From JAOXRU01 sp965247735 (GTDB lineage: Bacteria > Bacteroidota > Bacteroidia > Flavobacteriales > Flavobacteriaceae), in contig CBDFHN010000002.1 in NCBI GenBank assembly GCA_965247735.1, positions 3,038,001-3,102,000 on the forward strand: DNA of 64,000 nt. Direction: 5' to 3'. The position numbers were made by a program, and so were the translations under genes. Under the pieces are notes generated by a model. The model ran no database searches and was not told the DNA's origin. It worked only from the letters and a program-made list of their open reading frames with translations. Below, one piece after another: positions 57,214-64,000 of this stretch. Within the stretch, counting starts at the first letter, position 1, and every line of letters begins with the position of its first letter.

Positions 57214-57540
57214 TAGGGGCAAGCCCATAAGGCATGCAAAAGGAATTAACCTTAATCATTCCGATGCAAGCATCGGGAAATTAAACCCACTGGTGGGATT
57301 AAAGTTTATTGTGAGGCGAGTAAAAGGCAGAATAATCTGACTTTAAAACATAAAAATACCTTATTTAAATTAAAAAATAATGTTTTTGTTGTATAAACAC
57401 ATATCAATAACATTATACGCAAGTATTTATAAGAAATTGGTAAGCTTGAAACAAGCTCAAAAACATGTAAAAGGAATAAACCTTAATAATTTAGATGCAA
57501 AAATCAGGAAATATAACCACTTTTGGAATTAAATCTACTA
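57214..57540. repeat. Duplicated set of small hairpins in an intergenic region
   Basis: A segment of about 95 bp at 57214-57310 recurs in a more degenerate form at 57440-57540. In copy 1 three perfect hairpins are visible: GGGCAAGCCC, CCGATGCAAGCATCGG (57261-57276) and CCCACTGGTGGG (57286-57297). In copy 2 the first is replaced by AGCTTGAAACAAGCT, still perfectly paired, while the others are partly lost. The GATGC..GCATC palindrome recurs at 60837-60850. Confidence 0.6.
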
Positions 57541-57546
57541 GCTAGA

Positions 57547-58794
57547 TTATGCCAAAAGCAGTTTTGCTCTTTTGTCTTCAATATATTTTTTTTCTAAGGA
57601 GTTTGGACATTGCAATATTGCAGTATTATAAGCTTCCAAAGCAAGTTTTTTATTATTAGTTTGCTGGTAATACTCTGCATAACATCCGTACAATAAATAA
57701 CTTCGCTGTTGTAATTTATGAATGGATATACTATCTAATTTTTTTTTGGCTGCAGGCATTTGCTTTAATTTCATATAAACAATAGCCATGTTTAATAGCG
57801 TAGCATCTGAAGGTTGAAATTTGTACAGTTTTTTATAGACTTCTAATATGCCTTTCCAATCTGTGTTTTTATACTGTAAAGCACTGATATGAAGCTTGGC
57901 TATAGCAGCTTCATAATGATATGCAGACCAATCTGAATAGACTTCTGTTTTTGTAAACGCATCATTTCCTAATATTATTAATGGCATATACCATTTGGAA
58001 CGGTCCTGATGTTCTAGATCTACAATTTGGTTGGTTGCTGTAATTTTACTTTCTATTCTTGCTGCATGAAAACATAAAAGTGCAAAAAGGGCATATAAAC
58101 TTCCCGATCTAAACCCTTCTTTTTTTAGTAATAGTTTGCATAAACGTAAAGCTTCTCCACATAGATCTTTACTAATAAGTTGATTGGTTTTTGTAGAATG
58201 AAAACCTTCATTAAAAATAAGATATACAACCTGTAATACTCCAGAAATTCTATTATTAACTTTTTTTGGATTTGGATACTCAAAATTTAGCTGCTGATCT
58301 ATAATTTTTTTTCTAACCCTAACCAATCGTTTTTTTATGGTTTCTTCTTTTAATAACAATGCAGCAGCAATCTCTTTCATAGAAAAACCCGATATTGTTT
58401 TTAAAGCAAAGGCAATTTGTTCTTCTGGAGCTAATGCAGGATGACAGGCTACAAATAACATTCGCAATTGGCTATCTTCTATTTCATGTTCTAAAAATAA
58501 ATCAGTTTTTTTATGATCAGAAACAATTGTTAGCTCTTTTAATTCTAAACCTGTTTTTTCTTTTTTAAGCTTCCGTATTAGATCTATTGTTCTATTCTTG
58601 GCAACTGTCATTAACCAAGCTTCTGGGTTTTCTGGCAACTGTGTCCGCCATTGTAAAGTGGCTTTTATAAAAGTGTCTTGTACTGCATCTTCAATACTTT
58701 CTAAAAAAGCAAGTCCAAAATAATTGGTTAAAATAGCGACCATCTTTCCATATTGATGTCTAAAAAGATGGTCTACTATTTTTTGTTTAGTCAT
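57547..58794 (-). CDS. ECF-type RNA polymerase sigma factor (COG4941/DUF6596 type)
   Basis: 415 residues. Region 2 contains 'VEDAVQDTFIKATLQW' and 'AWLMTVAKNRTIDLIRKLKK'; region 4 is 'FSMKEIAAALLLKEETIKKR'. A long C-terminal helical domain starts around 190 ('VLQVVYLIFNEGFHSTKTN', DUF6596-like) with TPR-like repeats near the end ('HKLQQRSYLLYGCYAEYYQQ'). Sigma factors of this type occur beside YCII-domain proteins, as here, and are not usually controlled by a classic anti-sigma factor. Last gene of a four-gene run; 17 bp from the YCII gene. Confidence 0.9.
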   Translation of the reverse strand: MTKQKIVDHLFRHQYGKMVAILTNYFGLAFLESIEDAVQDTFIKATLQWRTQLPENPEAWLMTVAKNRTIDLIRKLKKEKTGLELKELTIVSDHKKTDLFLEHEIEDSQLRMLFVACHPALAPEEQIAFALKTISGFSMKEIAAALLLKEETIKKRLVRVRKKIIDQQLNFEYPNPKKVNNRISGVLQVVYLIFNEGFHSTKTNQLISKDLCGEALRLCKLLLKKEGFRSGSLYALFALLCFHAARIESKITATNQIVDLEHQDRSKWYMPLIILGNDAFTKTEVYSDWSAYHYEAAIAKLHISALQYKNTDWKGILEVYKKLYKFQPSDATLLNMAIVYMKLKQMPAAKKKLDSISIHKLQQRSYLLYGCYAEYYQQTNNKKLALEAYNTAILQCPNSLEKKYIEDKRAKLLLA

Positions 58795-58811
58795 TACTAG
58801 TGATTCCGCTA

Positions 58812-59159
58812 TTATTTATCAAATTTCATCACTTCTCTAATCTCAACACTTCCTCCCAAATCATAATCTGGATAATCTTGTGCTACTGCTACTGCTGCAT
58901 TATAATCTGCCGCTTTTACCGTAAAATAACCACCAATTAATTCTTTTCCTTCTACAAAAGGACCATCACTTACAATACGATCAGGACCAGATATTCTTTT
59001 ACCAACAGGCATTAAAGCCTCTCCTCCTTTAAGAATCCCTTGCTTTTCCATTTTTTCATTCCATCCAAACCATTTTCCCATTCGTTCTTGTAATTGATCT
59101 GGAGATAATCCTAATTCTTCATAGTCCGCACCTATGAATATCATCATAAATTCTTTCAT
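58812..59159 (-). CDS. YCII/DGPF domain protein
   Basis: 115 residues, soluble. Contains the family motif 'DGPFVEGKE' near residues 65-73 and the ferredoxin-like pattern 'MKEFMMIFIGADYEELG' ... 'VEIREVMKF'. Members are widely encoded next to COG4941-type sigma factors; the catalytic His-Asp dyad of true YciI is not obvious here, so an enzymatic role is uncertain. Probably acts together with the sigma factor. Confidence 0.87.
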   Translation of the reverse strand: MKEFMMIFIGADYEELGLSPDQLQERMGKWFGWNEKMEKQGILKGGEALMPVGKRISGPDRIVSDGPFVEGKELIGGYFTVKAADYNAAVAVAQDYPDYDLGGSVEIREVMKFDK

Positions 59160-59172
59160 TTCTTTTTATTTA

Positions 59173-59520
59173 TTAATTCGTATTATTTATAATTTTATTA
59201 AATTCTAAAGCTTTAGTTATCCAAAAATCAAGATCAGACTCTGCATCAAAACCATCAGGATCTATAAACAAAAAGCCACGCATTACTTTACTGGTAAAAT
59301 CCATAGCACGGCTTCCTTTTTTAAAAATTAGTTGTTCTTGAGCTATTTTACCTACCCTAACCATTAATCTATCTTTACCTGTAGATTTATCAATATCTAT
59401 TCCTACACACATTTTGGTGTTTACCATAAAAACTAAACCACCCATCATCTTTTTCTCTTCTATTGAAATGTTTTGAAAACGTTGTCTAATTCTGTCTGCT
59501 TGAAATTCGCTAAATGCCAT
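59173..59520 (-). CDS. TfoX/Sxy N-terminal domain protein
   Basis: 115 residues. Matches the TfoX N-terminal domain through 'KKMMGGLVFMVNTKMCVGID' and 'DRLMVRVGKIAQEQLI'. In gamma-proteobacteria such domains regulate competence; in Bacteroidota the function is not defined. It lacks the C-terminal TfoX domain. Encoded between the VOC and YCII genes with 9-13 bp gaps. Confidence 0.85.
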   Translation of the reverse strand: MAFSEFQADRIRQRFQNISIEEKKMMGGLVFMVNTKMCVGIDIDKSTGKDRLMVRVGKIAQEQLIFKKGSRAMDFTSKVMRGFLFIDPDGFDAESDLDFWITKALEFNKIINNTN

Positions 59521-59529
59521 TTGTTTATT

Positions 59530-59907
59530 TTAATGTATAGAATGAAACGCTACTTTATTGCCTTCTACATCTATAAACTGCGCCATAAAACCATGTTCGC
59601 CAAGTGATGTTTTTGGAATTATAACTTTACCACCAGCTACTTCTACTCTTGCTAAAGATACAGCTAAATCATCACCTCCATTTAAATAAATTAAAGCACC
59701 TTGTTGAGATGGCTCATAACCAGGTCCTGAAATAATACTTCCTCCAGCTGCATTATTATCCATGTCATGAGGGAAAAAAGCCATTATAGCACCCATTTCT
59801 TCCATCTCCATAACTTGCATTTCTGTAGCTAATACCGTTTCATAAAAAGCTTTTGATTTTTCGAAATTTTTTACTGGAATTTCAAACCAATTGATTGCAT
59901 TTTTCAT
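59530..59907 (-). CDS. VOC family (glyoxalase-like) protein
   Basis: 125 residues, one VOC domain of two beta-alpha-beta-beta-beta units: 'INWFEIPVKNFEKSKAFYET' at the start and 'FMAQFIDVEGNKVAFHSIH' at the end. Similar proteins accompany YCII and sigma-factor genes across bacteria; the substrate is unknown. First gene of the four-gene operon; the ATG is at 59907. Confidence 0.87.
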   Translation of the reverse strand: MKNAINWFEIPVKNFEKSKAFYETVLATEMQVMEMEEMGAIMAFFPHDMDNNAAGGSIISGPGYEPSQQGALIYLNGGDDLAVSLARVEVAGGKVIIPKTSLGEHGFMAQFIDVEGNKVAFHSIH

Positions 59908-59986
59908 CGTTTAAAGTTTTTAATTAATACTATTTACCTTAATGACGAAACCAATTTTATGTATGGGGACAATTTTTATGTTTTTA

Positions 59987-60799
59987 TTATAAAATAGTAT
60001 TTATTCCTTCCAAATAACCGTCAAATTCTATAAGATTATTATGTTCACCTTTTGGTATAACAATCATTTCTATCTTTTTTTGAACTGATGATTTGTATAG
60101 TTTTTCTCCAGACGAAAACGGAACTACGGTATCATCTGTACCATGAAAAATGGTAATTGGACAGCTTACATTTTTTATATACTCGAAAGAGGAAAATTTA
60201 TATTTTAACAATTTTGCCATCGGAAACATAGGAAAACGATGTTGAGCAACATCTAAAATACTGTAATATGGAGTTTCTAAAATAAGTTGTTTTGGATTAT
60301 TTAAAGAAGCCAATTGTGTAGCAATACCTGTTCCTAATGATCGTCCATATACATTTATTTTATCTTCAGCATATGTTTTTAATAGATAATCATAGCATAA
60401 TTGAGCATCGTTATAAAATGCTTTTTCACTTAATTTACCTGTACTTTTTCCATAAGTTCTATAATCCATTAACAATACATCATATTGTTTTGCTATAAAA
60501 AAAGGCATCATTTCTCCCCATCTAGAAATATCTCCAGAATTGCCATGGAAATATAAAATAACTCCTTTTGGGTTTTTACTACTAAATTTTACTGCATTAA
60601 TAACAGCTCCATCTGTTGTTTTTAAAAAAATTTCTTGATGAGTTTCCTTAAAATTATAAATATAATTTTGATTAAGTGTTGTTGGAAAAAACATAATTTT
60701 TTCCTGAATAAAATATAATATACTTCCAATCATAATATAACTTGTTGCTGCAATAAAAATAACCTTTTTAATTATTTTTATAGTTTGTTTTTTAATCAT
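59987..60799 (-). CDS. Membrane-anchored alpha/beta hydrolase
   Basis: 270 residues. An N-terminal hydrophobic helix (about 12-28, 'VIFIAATSYIMIGSILYFI') probably anchors it. The hydrolase fold shows 'ILYFHGNSGDISRWG' (HG oxyanion motif), the nucleophile elbow 'GRSLGTG' near 152, the 'HGTDDTVVPF' aspartate and the 'GEHNNLIEF' histidine. This is the BEM46/ABHD13-like group of serine hydrolases, of unknown substrate. It is a paralog of the adjacent upstream gene, from which it is separated by 72 bp containing a hairpin. Confidence 0.88.
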   Translation of the reverse strand: MIKKQTIKIIKKVIFIAATSYIMIGSILYFIQEKIMFFPTTLNQNYIYNFKETHQEIFLKTTDGAVINAVKFSSKNPKGVILYFHGNSGDISRWGEMMPFFIAKQYDVLLMDYRTYGKSTGKLSEKAFYNDAQLCYDYLLKTYAEDKINVYGRSLGTGIATQLASLNNPKQLILETPYYSILDVAQHRFPMFPMAKLLKYKFSSFEYIKNVSCPITIFHGTDDTVVPFSSGEKLYKSSVQKKIEMIVIPKGEHNNLIEFDGYLEGINTIL

Positions 60800-60836
60800 A
60801 AAAACAATGTTTTTTCTGCAAATATTAAATAGTATA

Positions 60837-60862
60837 CGATGCTTGCATCGCGATTTTTTTTT
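60837..60862 (+). terminator. Terminator-like palindrome CGATGC-TT-GCATCG plus T-run
   Basis: A perfect 6-bp stem (60837-60842 with 60845-60850) followed on the plus strand by nine T (60854-60862). No plus-strand gene lies upstream, so it may be a derivative of the GATGC/GCATC repeat also seen at 57261-57276. Confidence 0.4.
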
Positions 60863-60871
60863 CGTTTTCTA

Positions 60872-61741
60872 CTACTTTTTATTTTCTGGTATTGCATGTT
60901 TTACTTTAAAACTGCTTTGTTCTAAATTGAATTTATCTTTTTTAGAATTTATAATTTCTGCTAACATTTTATGATACGATTCAAAGTTATTAAGATTTTT
61001 ATGACCTCCGCCAATAACAGTGTACAATCTTGTGTTTTCTGGTTTTATTTTAGATAATTTTACACTTGTTTTAAAAGGAATTAACTTATCATTAGTACCA
61101 TGAATAATATGAATTGGACATTCTACATATTTTAACCATTTGTATGTTGGTAATGGATATTTTAATAAAACAGAAAGTGGCATAAAAGGCATGTATCGTG
61201 CTGCTACTTTTGTAAGGCTGTAATATGGAGCATCCAAAATTAGCATTTTTGGATTGTTAATAGAAGCTAGCTTTGTGGCAAATCCTGATCCTAAAGATCT
61301 TCCATAGATGATAATATGTTTTTCATCTACCTTTTCTTTTATCTTGGTATATACAAATTGTAAATCTCTCTTAATTGCCTTTTGTGATCTTCTACCTGTA
61401 CTTTTTCCAAAACCACGATAATCTACCATAATAACATCGTAATTGTGTTTGGTAAAATCCACTGCAAATTTCCCCCATCCTTTAATGCTTTTAGAATTTC
61501 CTTTTAAATACAATACTACACCTTTTGGTTTGTCTTTTTTAAAATGCAATCCATTGATGATAGCACCATCCCTAGTTTCTAGATTGTATTCTTCTATCTG
61601 CTGGTTTTTATAATTGAACTGAAAATCGCTGGGTAATTTTTCTGGCTTAAATAAAAAATAGTCTTGAAGATAATACAAAAGCAAGCTTATGATAACATAT
61701 ACCAAAACCATTATAACCAAAATTGTTAAGACATTTATCAT
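60872..61741 (-). CDS. Alpha/beta hydrolase paralog with altered oxyanion motif
   Basis: 289 residues. N-terminal membrane helix (about 5-26, 'VLTILVIMVLVYVIISLLLY'). Close relative of the neighbouring hydrolase: 'GRSLGSG' nucleophile elbow near 150, 'HGTNDKLIPF' aspartate and 'GGGHKNLNNF' histidine. The usual 'FHGNSG' loop reads 'LYLKGNSKSI', so the HG histidine is replaced by lysine. The tail is longer and basic (residues 265-289). Activity is likely but the substrate is unknown; tandem duplication followed by divergence is inferred. Confidence 0.87.
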   Translation of the reverse strand: MINVLTILVIMVLVYVIISLLLYYLQDYFLFKPEKLPSDFQFNYKNQQIEEYNLETRDGAIINGLHFKKDKPKGVVLYLKGNSKSIKGWGKFAVDFTKHNYDVIMVDYRGFGKSTGRRSQKAIKRDLQFVYTKIKEKVDEKHIIIYGRSLGSGFATKLASINNPKMLILDAPYYSLTKVAARYMPFMPLSVLLKYPLPTYKWLKYVECPIHIIHGTNDKLIPFKTSVKLSKIKPENTRLYTVIGGGHKNLNNFESYHKMLAEIINSKKDKFNLEQSSFKVKHAIPENKK

Positions 61742-62871
61742 TTTAAAACTTAGTATTGTTACAAATTAAAAGAACTACTTTACTGAAATATAATAATTTA
61801 TAACTAAAAAGTACAGGATTTTCAATTCATTTTAGATAATAGATCTAATTATATAATGGATAATTCCAATTCATTCTCACATTATAATTTTATAAAAAAG
61901 ACTATTATAACTTTAAATAAGCGATTCTAAAGCGTTTAAAAAATTAATATATAGTGGATATCTCTATTAAATAATAAAATAAAACAATGAATAAGTAATG
62001 GCTTCTTAAGCAAGAGTGTAAACTACTTTTTTTAGAAGTCTAGTTTTAATATAAAGCGGGTACTCAATATAATTAAATAGTAAAATGAATATTTGTTGAT
62101 AAAGTGCTTTTAGTTTTTATAAATCCGAAACCTTCTTATTTTTTCCAAAAGAGTTTTTATAGTGAATTAAGCAAATTTTAATTTCAAATCTGTTTTTAAG
62201 TTTTTCTAAAGTTATTAACTATATATACATATATATATTTCTTTTATTTAAATTTTAAAAAAAAATGGTGGTTATTATAGTCTGTTAACTTCTCATAAAA
62301 CTTTATTGAACTTTACTTGTAAAGTTTGCTTATTAAATTTGGTTAACATGTTATCAACATAGCAATGTATTGATACTAAAAGAAATCAATTTAGAAGTTA
62401 ACAATGTGAACAAGTGAAATTAACATTAAATTATTGATAAGAAGATTTTAAATTACTGTTAACAACTCAATTTTTGTTATGTATAACTATGCTATATATT
62501 TTAAAGTTATCATTCTTGTTTTTTTAAATGCTTTTCGTATTGCAATTTATTATAACAACTACAAAACATTTTTTTGATTATTAATGCTGTTTTTATTAAT
62601 AACAACTTTACATTTTAATATATTAATTATCAAGACCTTAGACTTATCCTAATATTATTAATTTATAGTTATTCACATTATTAACAATTAGCCTTAATAT
62701 GGTTGACAACGTTTTATTTAACGTTCACAACATTGGTAAAATTGGACTTTAAAATGCTCTATTTCAATGATCAATACTATAACTCGAAGGTGCTAAATTT
62801 ATTTCAATAAAAAAAGGATAGTTAATAACTATCCCTTCTTTTTTTATAATTTTTACTGTTGTTTTTATGAC
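61742..62871. other. Gene-free AT-rich region, candidate replication origin
   Basis: More than 1.1 kb without a gene. It contains DnaA-box-like sites TTATCAACA (62351-62359), TTATTCACA (62669-62677) and TGTGAACAA (62405-62413, the reverse complement of TTGTTCACA), plus related TTGACAACG (62703-62711). An alternating TA stretch (62220-62240) could be an unwinding element. GTTAAC recurs at 62284, 62342, 62397 and 62458, about 55-61 bp apart. Origin function is inference: no dnaA, gidA or skew information is available within the window. Confidence 0.4.
62806..62835 (-). terminator. Strong rho-independent terminator after the stomatin-like gene
   Basis: GGATAGTTA-A-TAACTATCC (62816-62834) forms a near-perfect hairpin; on the minus strand it is followed by TTTTTTT. 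It lies 37 bp after the stop of the SPFH gene ending at 62872. Confidence 0.8.
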
Positions 62872-63813
62872 TTAATCCTTCTTTGGACCAATTCCTTTTT
62901 TCTTGTTTTGTTCTCTCATTACTTCACCAATTTGGTTACTTGCTGTAAATGAGGTAACCATGTCATTTAGCATATCACTACCCGATTGTGGTGTGTTTGG
63001 CATCAATATTAAGTTACTGTTGGTATGTTCTCCAATAGACTGTAATGTGTCATAATGCTGAGTTACAATAATTAAGGCAGATGCTTCTTGAGAATTGATA
63101 CCTACTTTATTAAGTACATCTACAGATTCTTCTAAACCTCTGGCAATTTCTCTACGTTGATCTGCAATACCTTGTCCTTGCAATCTTTTACTTTCTGCTT
63201 CTGCTTTTGCTTTTTCAACAATTAATATACGTTGTGCATCTCCTTCATATTGTGCAGCTACTTTTTCACGCTCCGAAGCATTAATTCTATTCATTGCTTC
63301 TTTTACTTGACTATCTGGGTCAATATCAGTTACTAACGTTTTTATAATATCAAAACCATAAGTAAGCATTGCTTCTTGTAATTCTGCTTTTACTGCAATT
63401 GCAATATCATCTTTTCTTAAGAATACATCATCCAATTTCATTTTTGGTACCTCTGCTCTTACTACATCAAAAACATAAGATGTAATCTGATCGTGTGGAT
63501 ATTCTAATTTATAAAAAGCATCATATACTTTTTCTTTTTTTACTACATATTGTACAGATATTTTAAGTTTTACAAAAACATCATCTTTAGTTTTTGTTTC
63601 CACGATAACATCTAACTGTTGAATTTTTAAGGAAACTCTACCTGCAATACGTTGTACTATTGGTATTTTAAATTGTAAACCTGAATGTCGTACAGAACTA
63701 AATTTTCCAAAATTTTCTATTATTGCCGCTGTTTGCTGTTTTACCATAAAAAATGATGATAATACTACATAGAGTATAAAAATTATTATTGGAATGTAAA
63801 TAAATTGGCCCAT
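62872..63813 (-). CDS. Stomatin/prohibitin-like SPFH protein (paraslipin type)
   Basis: 313 residues. One N-terminal membrane helix (about 2-24, 'GQFIYIPIIIFILYVVLSSF') is followed by the SPFH/Band 7 domain ('VKQQTAAIIENFGKFSSVRH', 'GLQFKIPIVQRIAGRVSLKI', 'DVVRAEVPKMKLDDVFLRKD'). An Ala/Glu-rich coiled-coil (about 185-235, 'VEKAKAEAESKRLQGQGIAD') drives oligomerisation in this family. Members form membrane microdomain scaffolds and control proteases. It is not related in detail to the SPFH-SHOCT gene at 51072. It is a single-gene unit ending in a terminator. Confidence 0.92.
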   Translation of the reverse strand: MGQFIYIPIIIFILYVVLSSFFMVKQQTAAIIENFGKFSSVRHSGLQFKIPIVQRIAGRVSLKIQQLDVIVETKTKDDVFVKLKISVQYVVKKEKVYDAFYKLEYPHDQITSYVFDVVRAEVPKMKLDDVFLRKDDIAIAVKAELQEAMLTYGFDIIKTLVTDIDPDSQVKEAMNRINASEREKVAAQYEGDAQRILIVEKAKAEAESKRLQGQGIADQRREIARGLEESVDVLNKVGINSQEASALIIVTQHYDTLQSIGEHTNSNLILMPNTPQSGSDMLNDMVTSFTASNQIGEVMREQNKKKGIGPKKD

Positions 63814-63925
63814 AGTTTTTCTTTTTTTATTTTGATGGATTAATAATTATGTTTAAAAATAGCGAATATTTTTTGATGATGAAATATCATCTACACTTAT
63901 CTGTTGTATTTAGTGACTATTAGTT

Positions 63926-63960
63926 ACAAAAAAACCATTCTTTTTTGTAGAATGGTTTTG
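63926..63960 (-). terminator. Rho-independent terminator of a gene beyond the right edge
   Basis: AACCATTCT and AGAATGGTT (63933-63941 with 63949-63957) form a 9-bp stem with a 7-nt loop; on the minus strand seven T follow. A minus-strand gene must end just to the right: reading from 64000 leftward, two frames stop at 63982 (IETLS) or 63965 (YRNLIIILKHK), so its last codons may be inside the window, but I cannot choose between them. Confidence 0.75.
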
Positions 63961-64000
63961 ATAATTACTTATGTTTTAAAATTATGATAAGGTTTCTATA

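Overview
The window looks like a chromosomal stretch of a marine-type member of the Flavobacteriaceae (Bacteroidota). The DNA is strongly AT-rich. Three giant secreted proteins carry the C-terminal 'YPNP...G.Y.....' sorting domain of the type IX secretion system (T9SS). There are DUF6443/RHS proteins, a Crp/Fnr-like regulator of the Bacteroidota kind and a LytS/LytTR sensor-regulator pair. Almost every gene is on the minus strand; only three (8385-9101, 19927-22788, 23924-24352) are on the plus strand. I saw no rRNA, tRNA, CRISPR array, integrase or transposase.

Layout. (1) 1-6713: a giant secreted mosaic protein (G8 domain, beta-helix, discoidin-like, PKD and Calx-beta-like domains) that runs off the left edge; about 250 bp upstream is a duplicated 9-bp site with a 12-bp spacer, the geometry of LytTR-family operators. 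(2) 7.4-10.0 kb: small cytoplasmic genes (MBL-fold hydrolase, DUF434/PIN-like protein, Crp-like regulator, orphan antitoxin-like protein). (3) 10.1-22.8 kb: two T9SS cargo genes, a 3120-residue protein of six repeated 'choice-of-anchor Q'-type modules and a 953-residue esterase with four N-terminal repeats. (4) 22.8-23.9 kb: a gene-poor array of degenerate hairpin repeats with compensatory stem changes. (5) 23.9-33.7 kb: an RHS locus: a 1725-residue partner with six C-terminal Ig/PKD-like repeats, an RHS protein with a variable Gly/Ala-rich tip, and an overlapping putative lipoprotein that may be its immunity protein. (6) 35.0-40.9 kb: CPBP protease, TPR protein, DUF4396 membrane protein, DUF1963-like protein and an EF-hand secreted protein. 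(7) 40.9-47.9 kb: a 2327-residue T9SS leucine-rich-repeat protein. (8) 48.4-54.5 kb: an uncharacterised nine-gene series built around an SPFH-SHOCT protein, zinc ribbons and small membrane proteins, with hairpins in its larger gaps. (9) 54.6-57.2 kb: LytTR regulator and TPR histidine kinase, translationally coupled. (10) 57.5-59.9 kb: VOC, TfoX-N, YCII and ECF-type sigma factor operon. (11) 60.0-61.7 kb: two paralogous alpha/beta hydrolases. (12) 61.7-62.9 kb: a very AT-rich gene-free region with DnaA-box-like sites, a candidate replication origin, followed by a stomatin-like SPFH gene and two clear terminators.

The T9SS cargo genes and RHS locus form the accessory, surface-oriented part of the window. 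The SPFH-SHOCT operon next to the LytTR pair is the best candidate for a poorly described system; the hairpin array beside the RHS locus is the most unusual non-coding structure.
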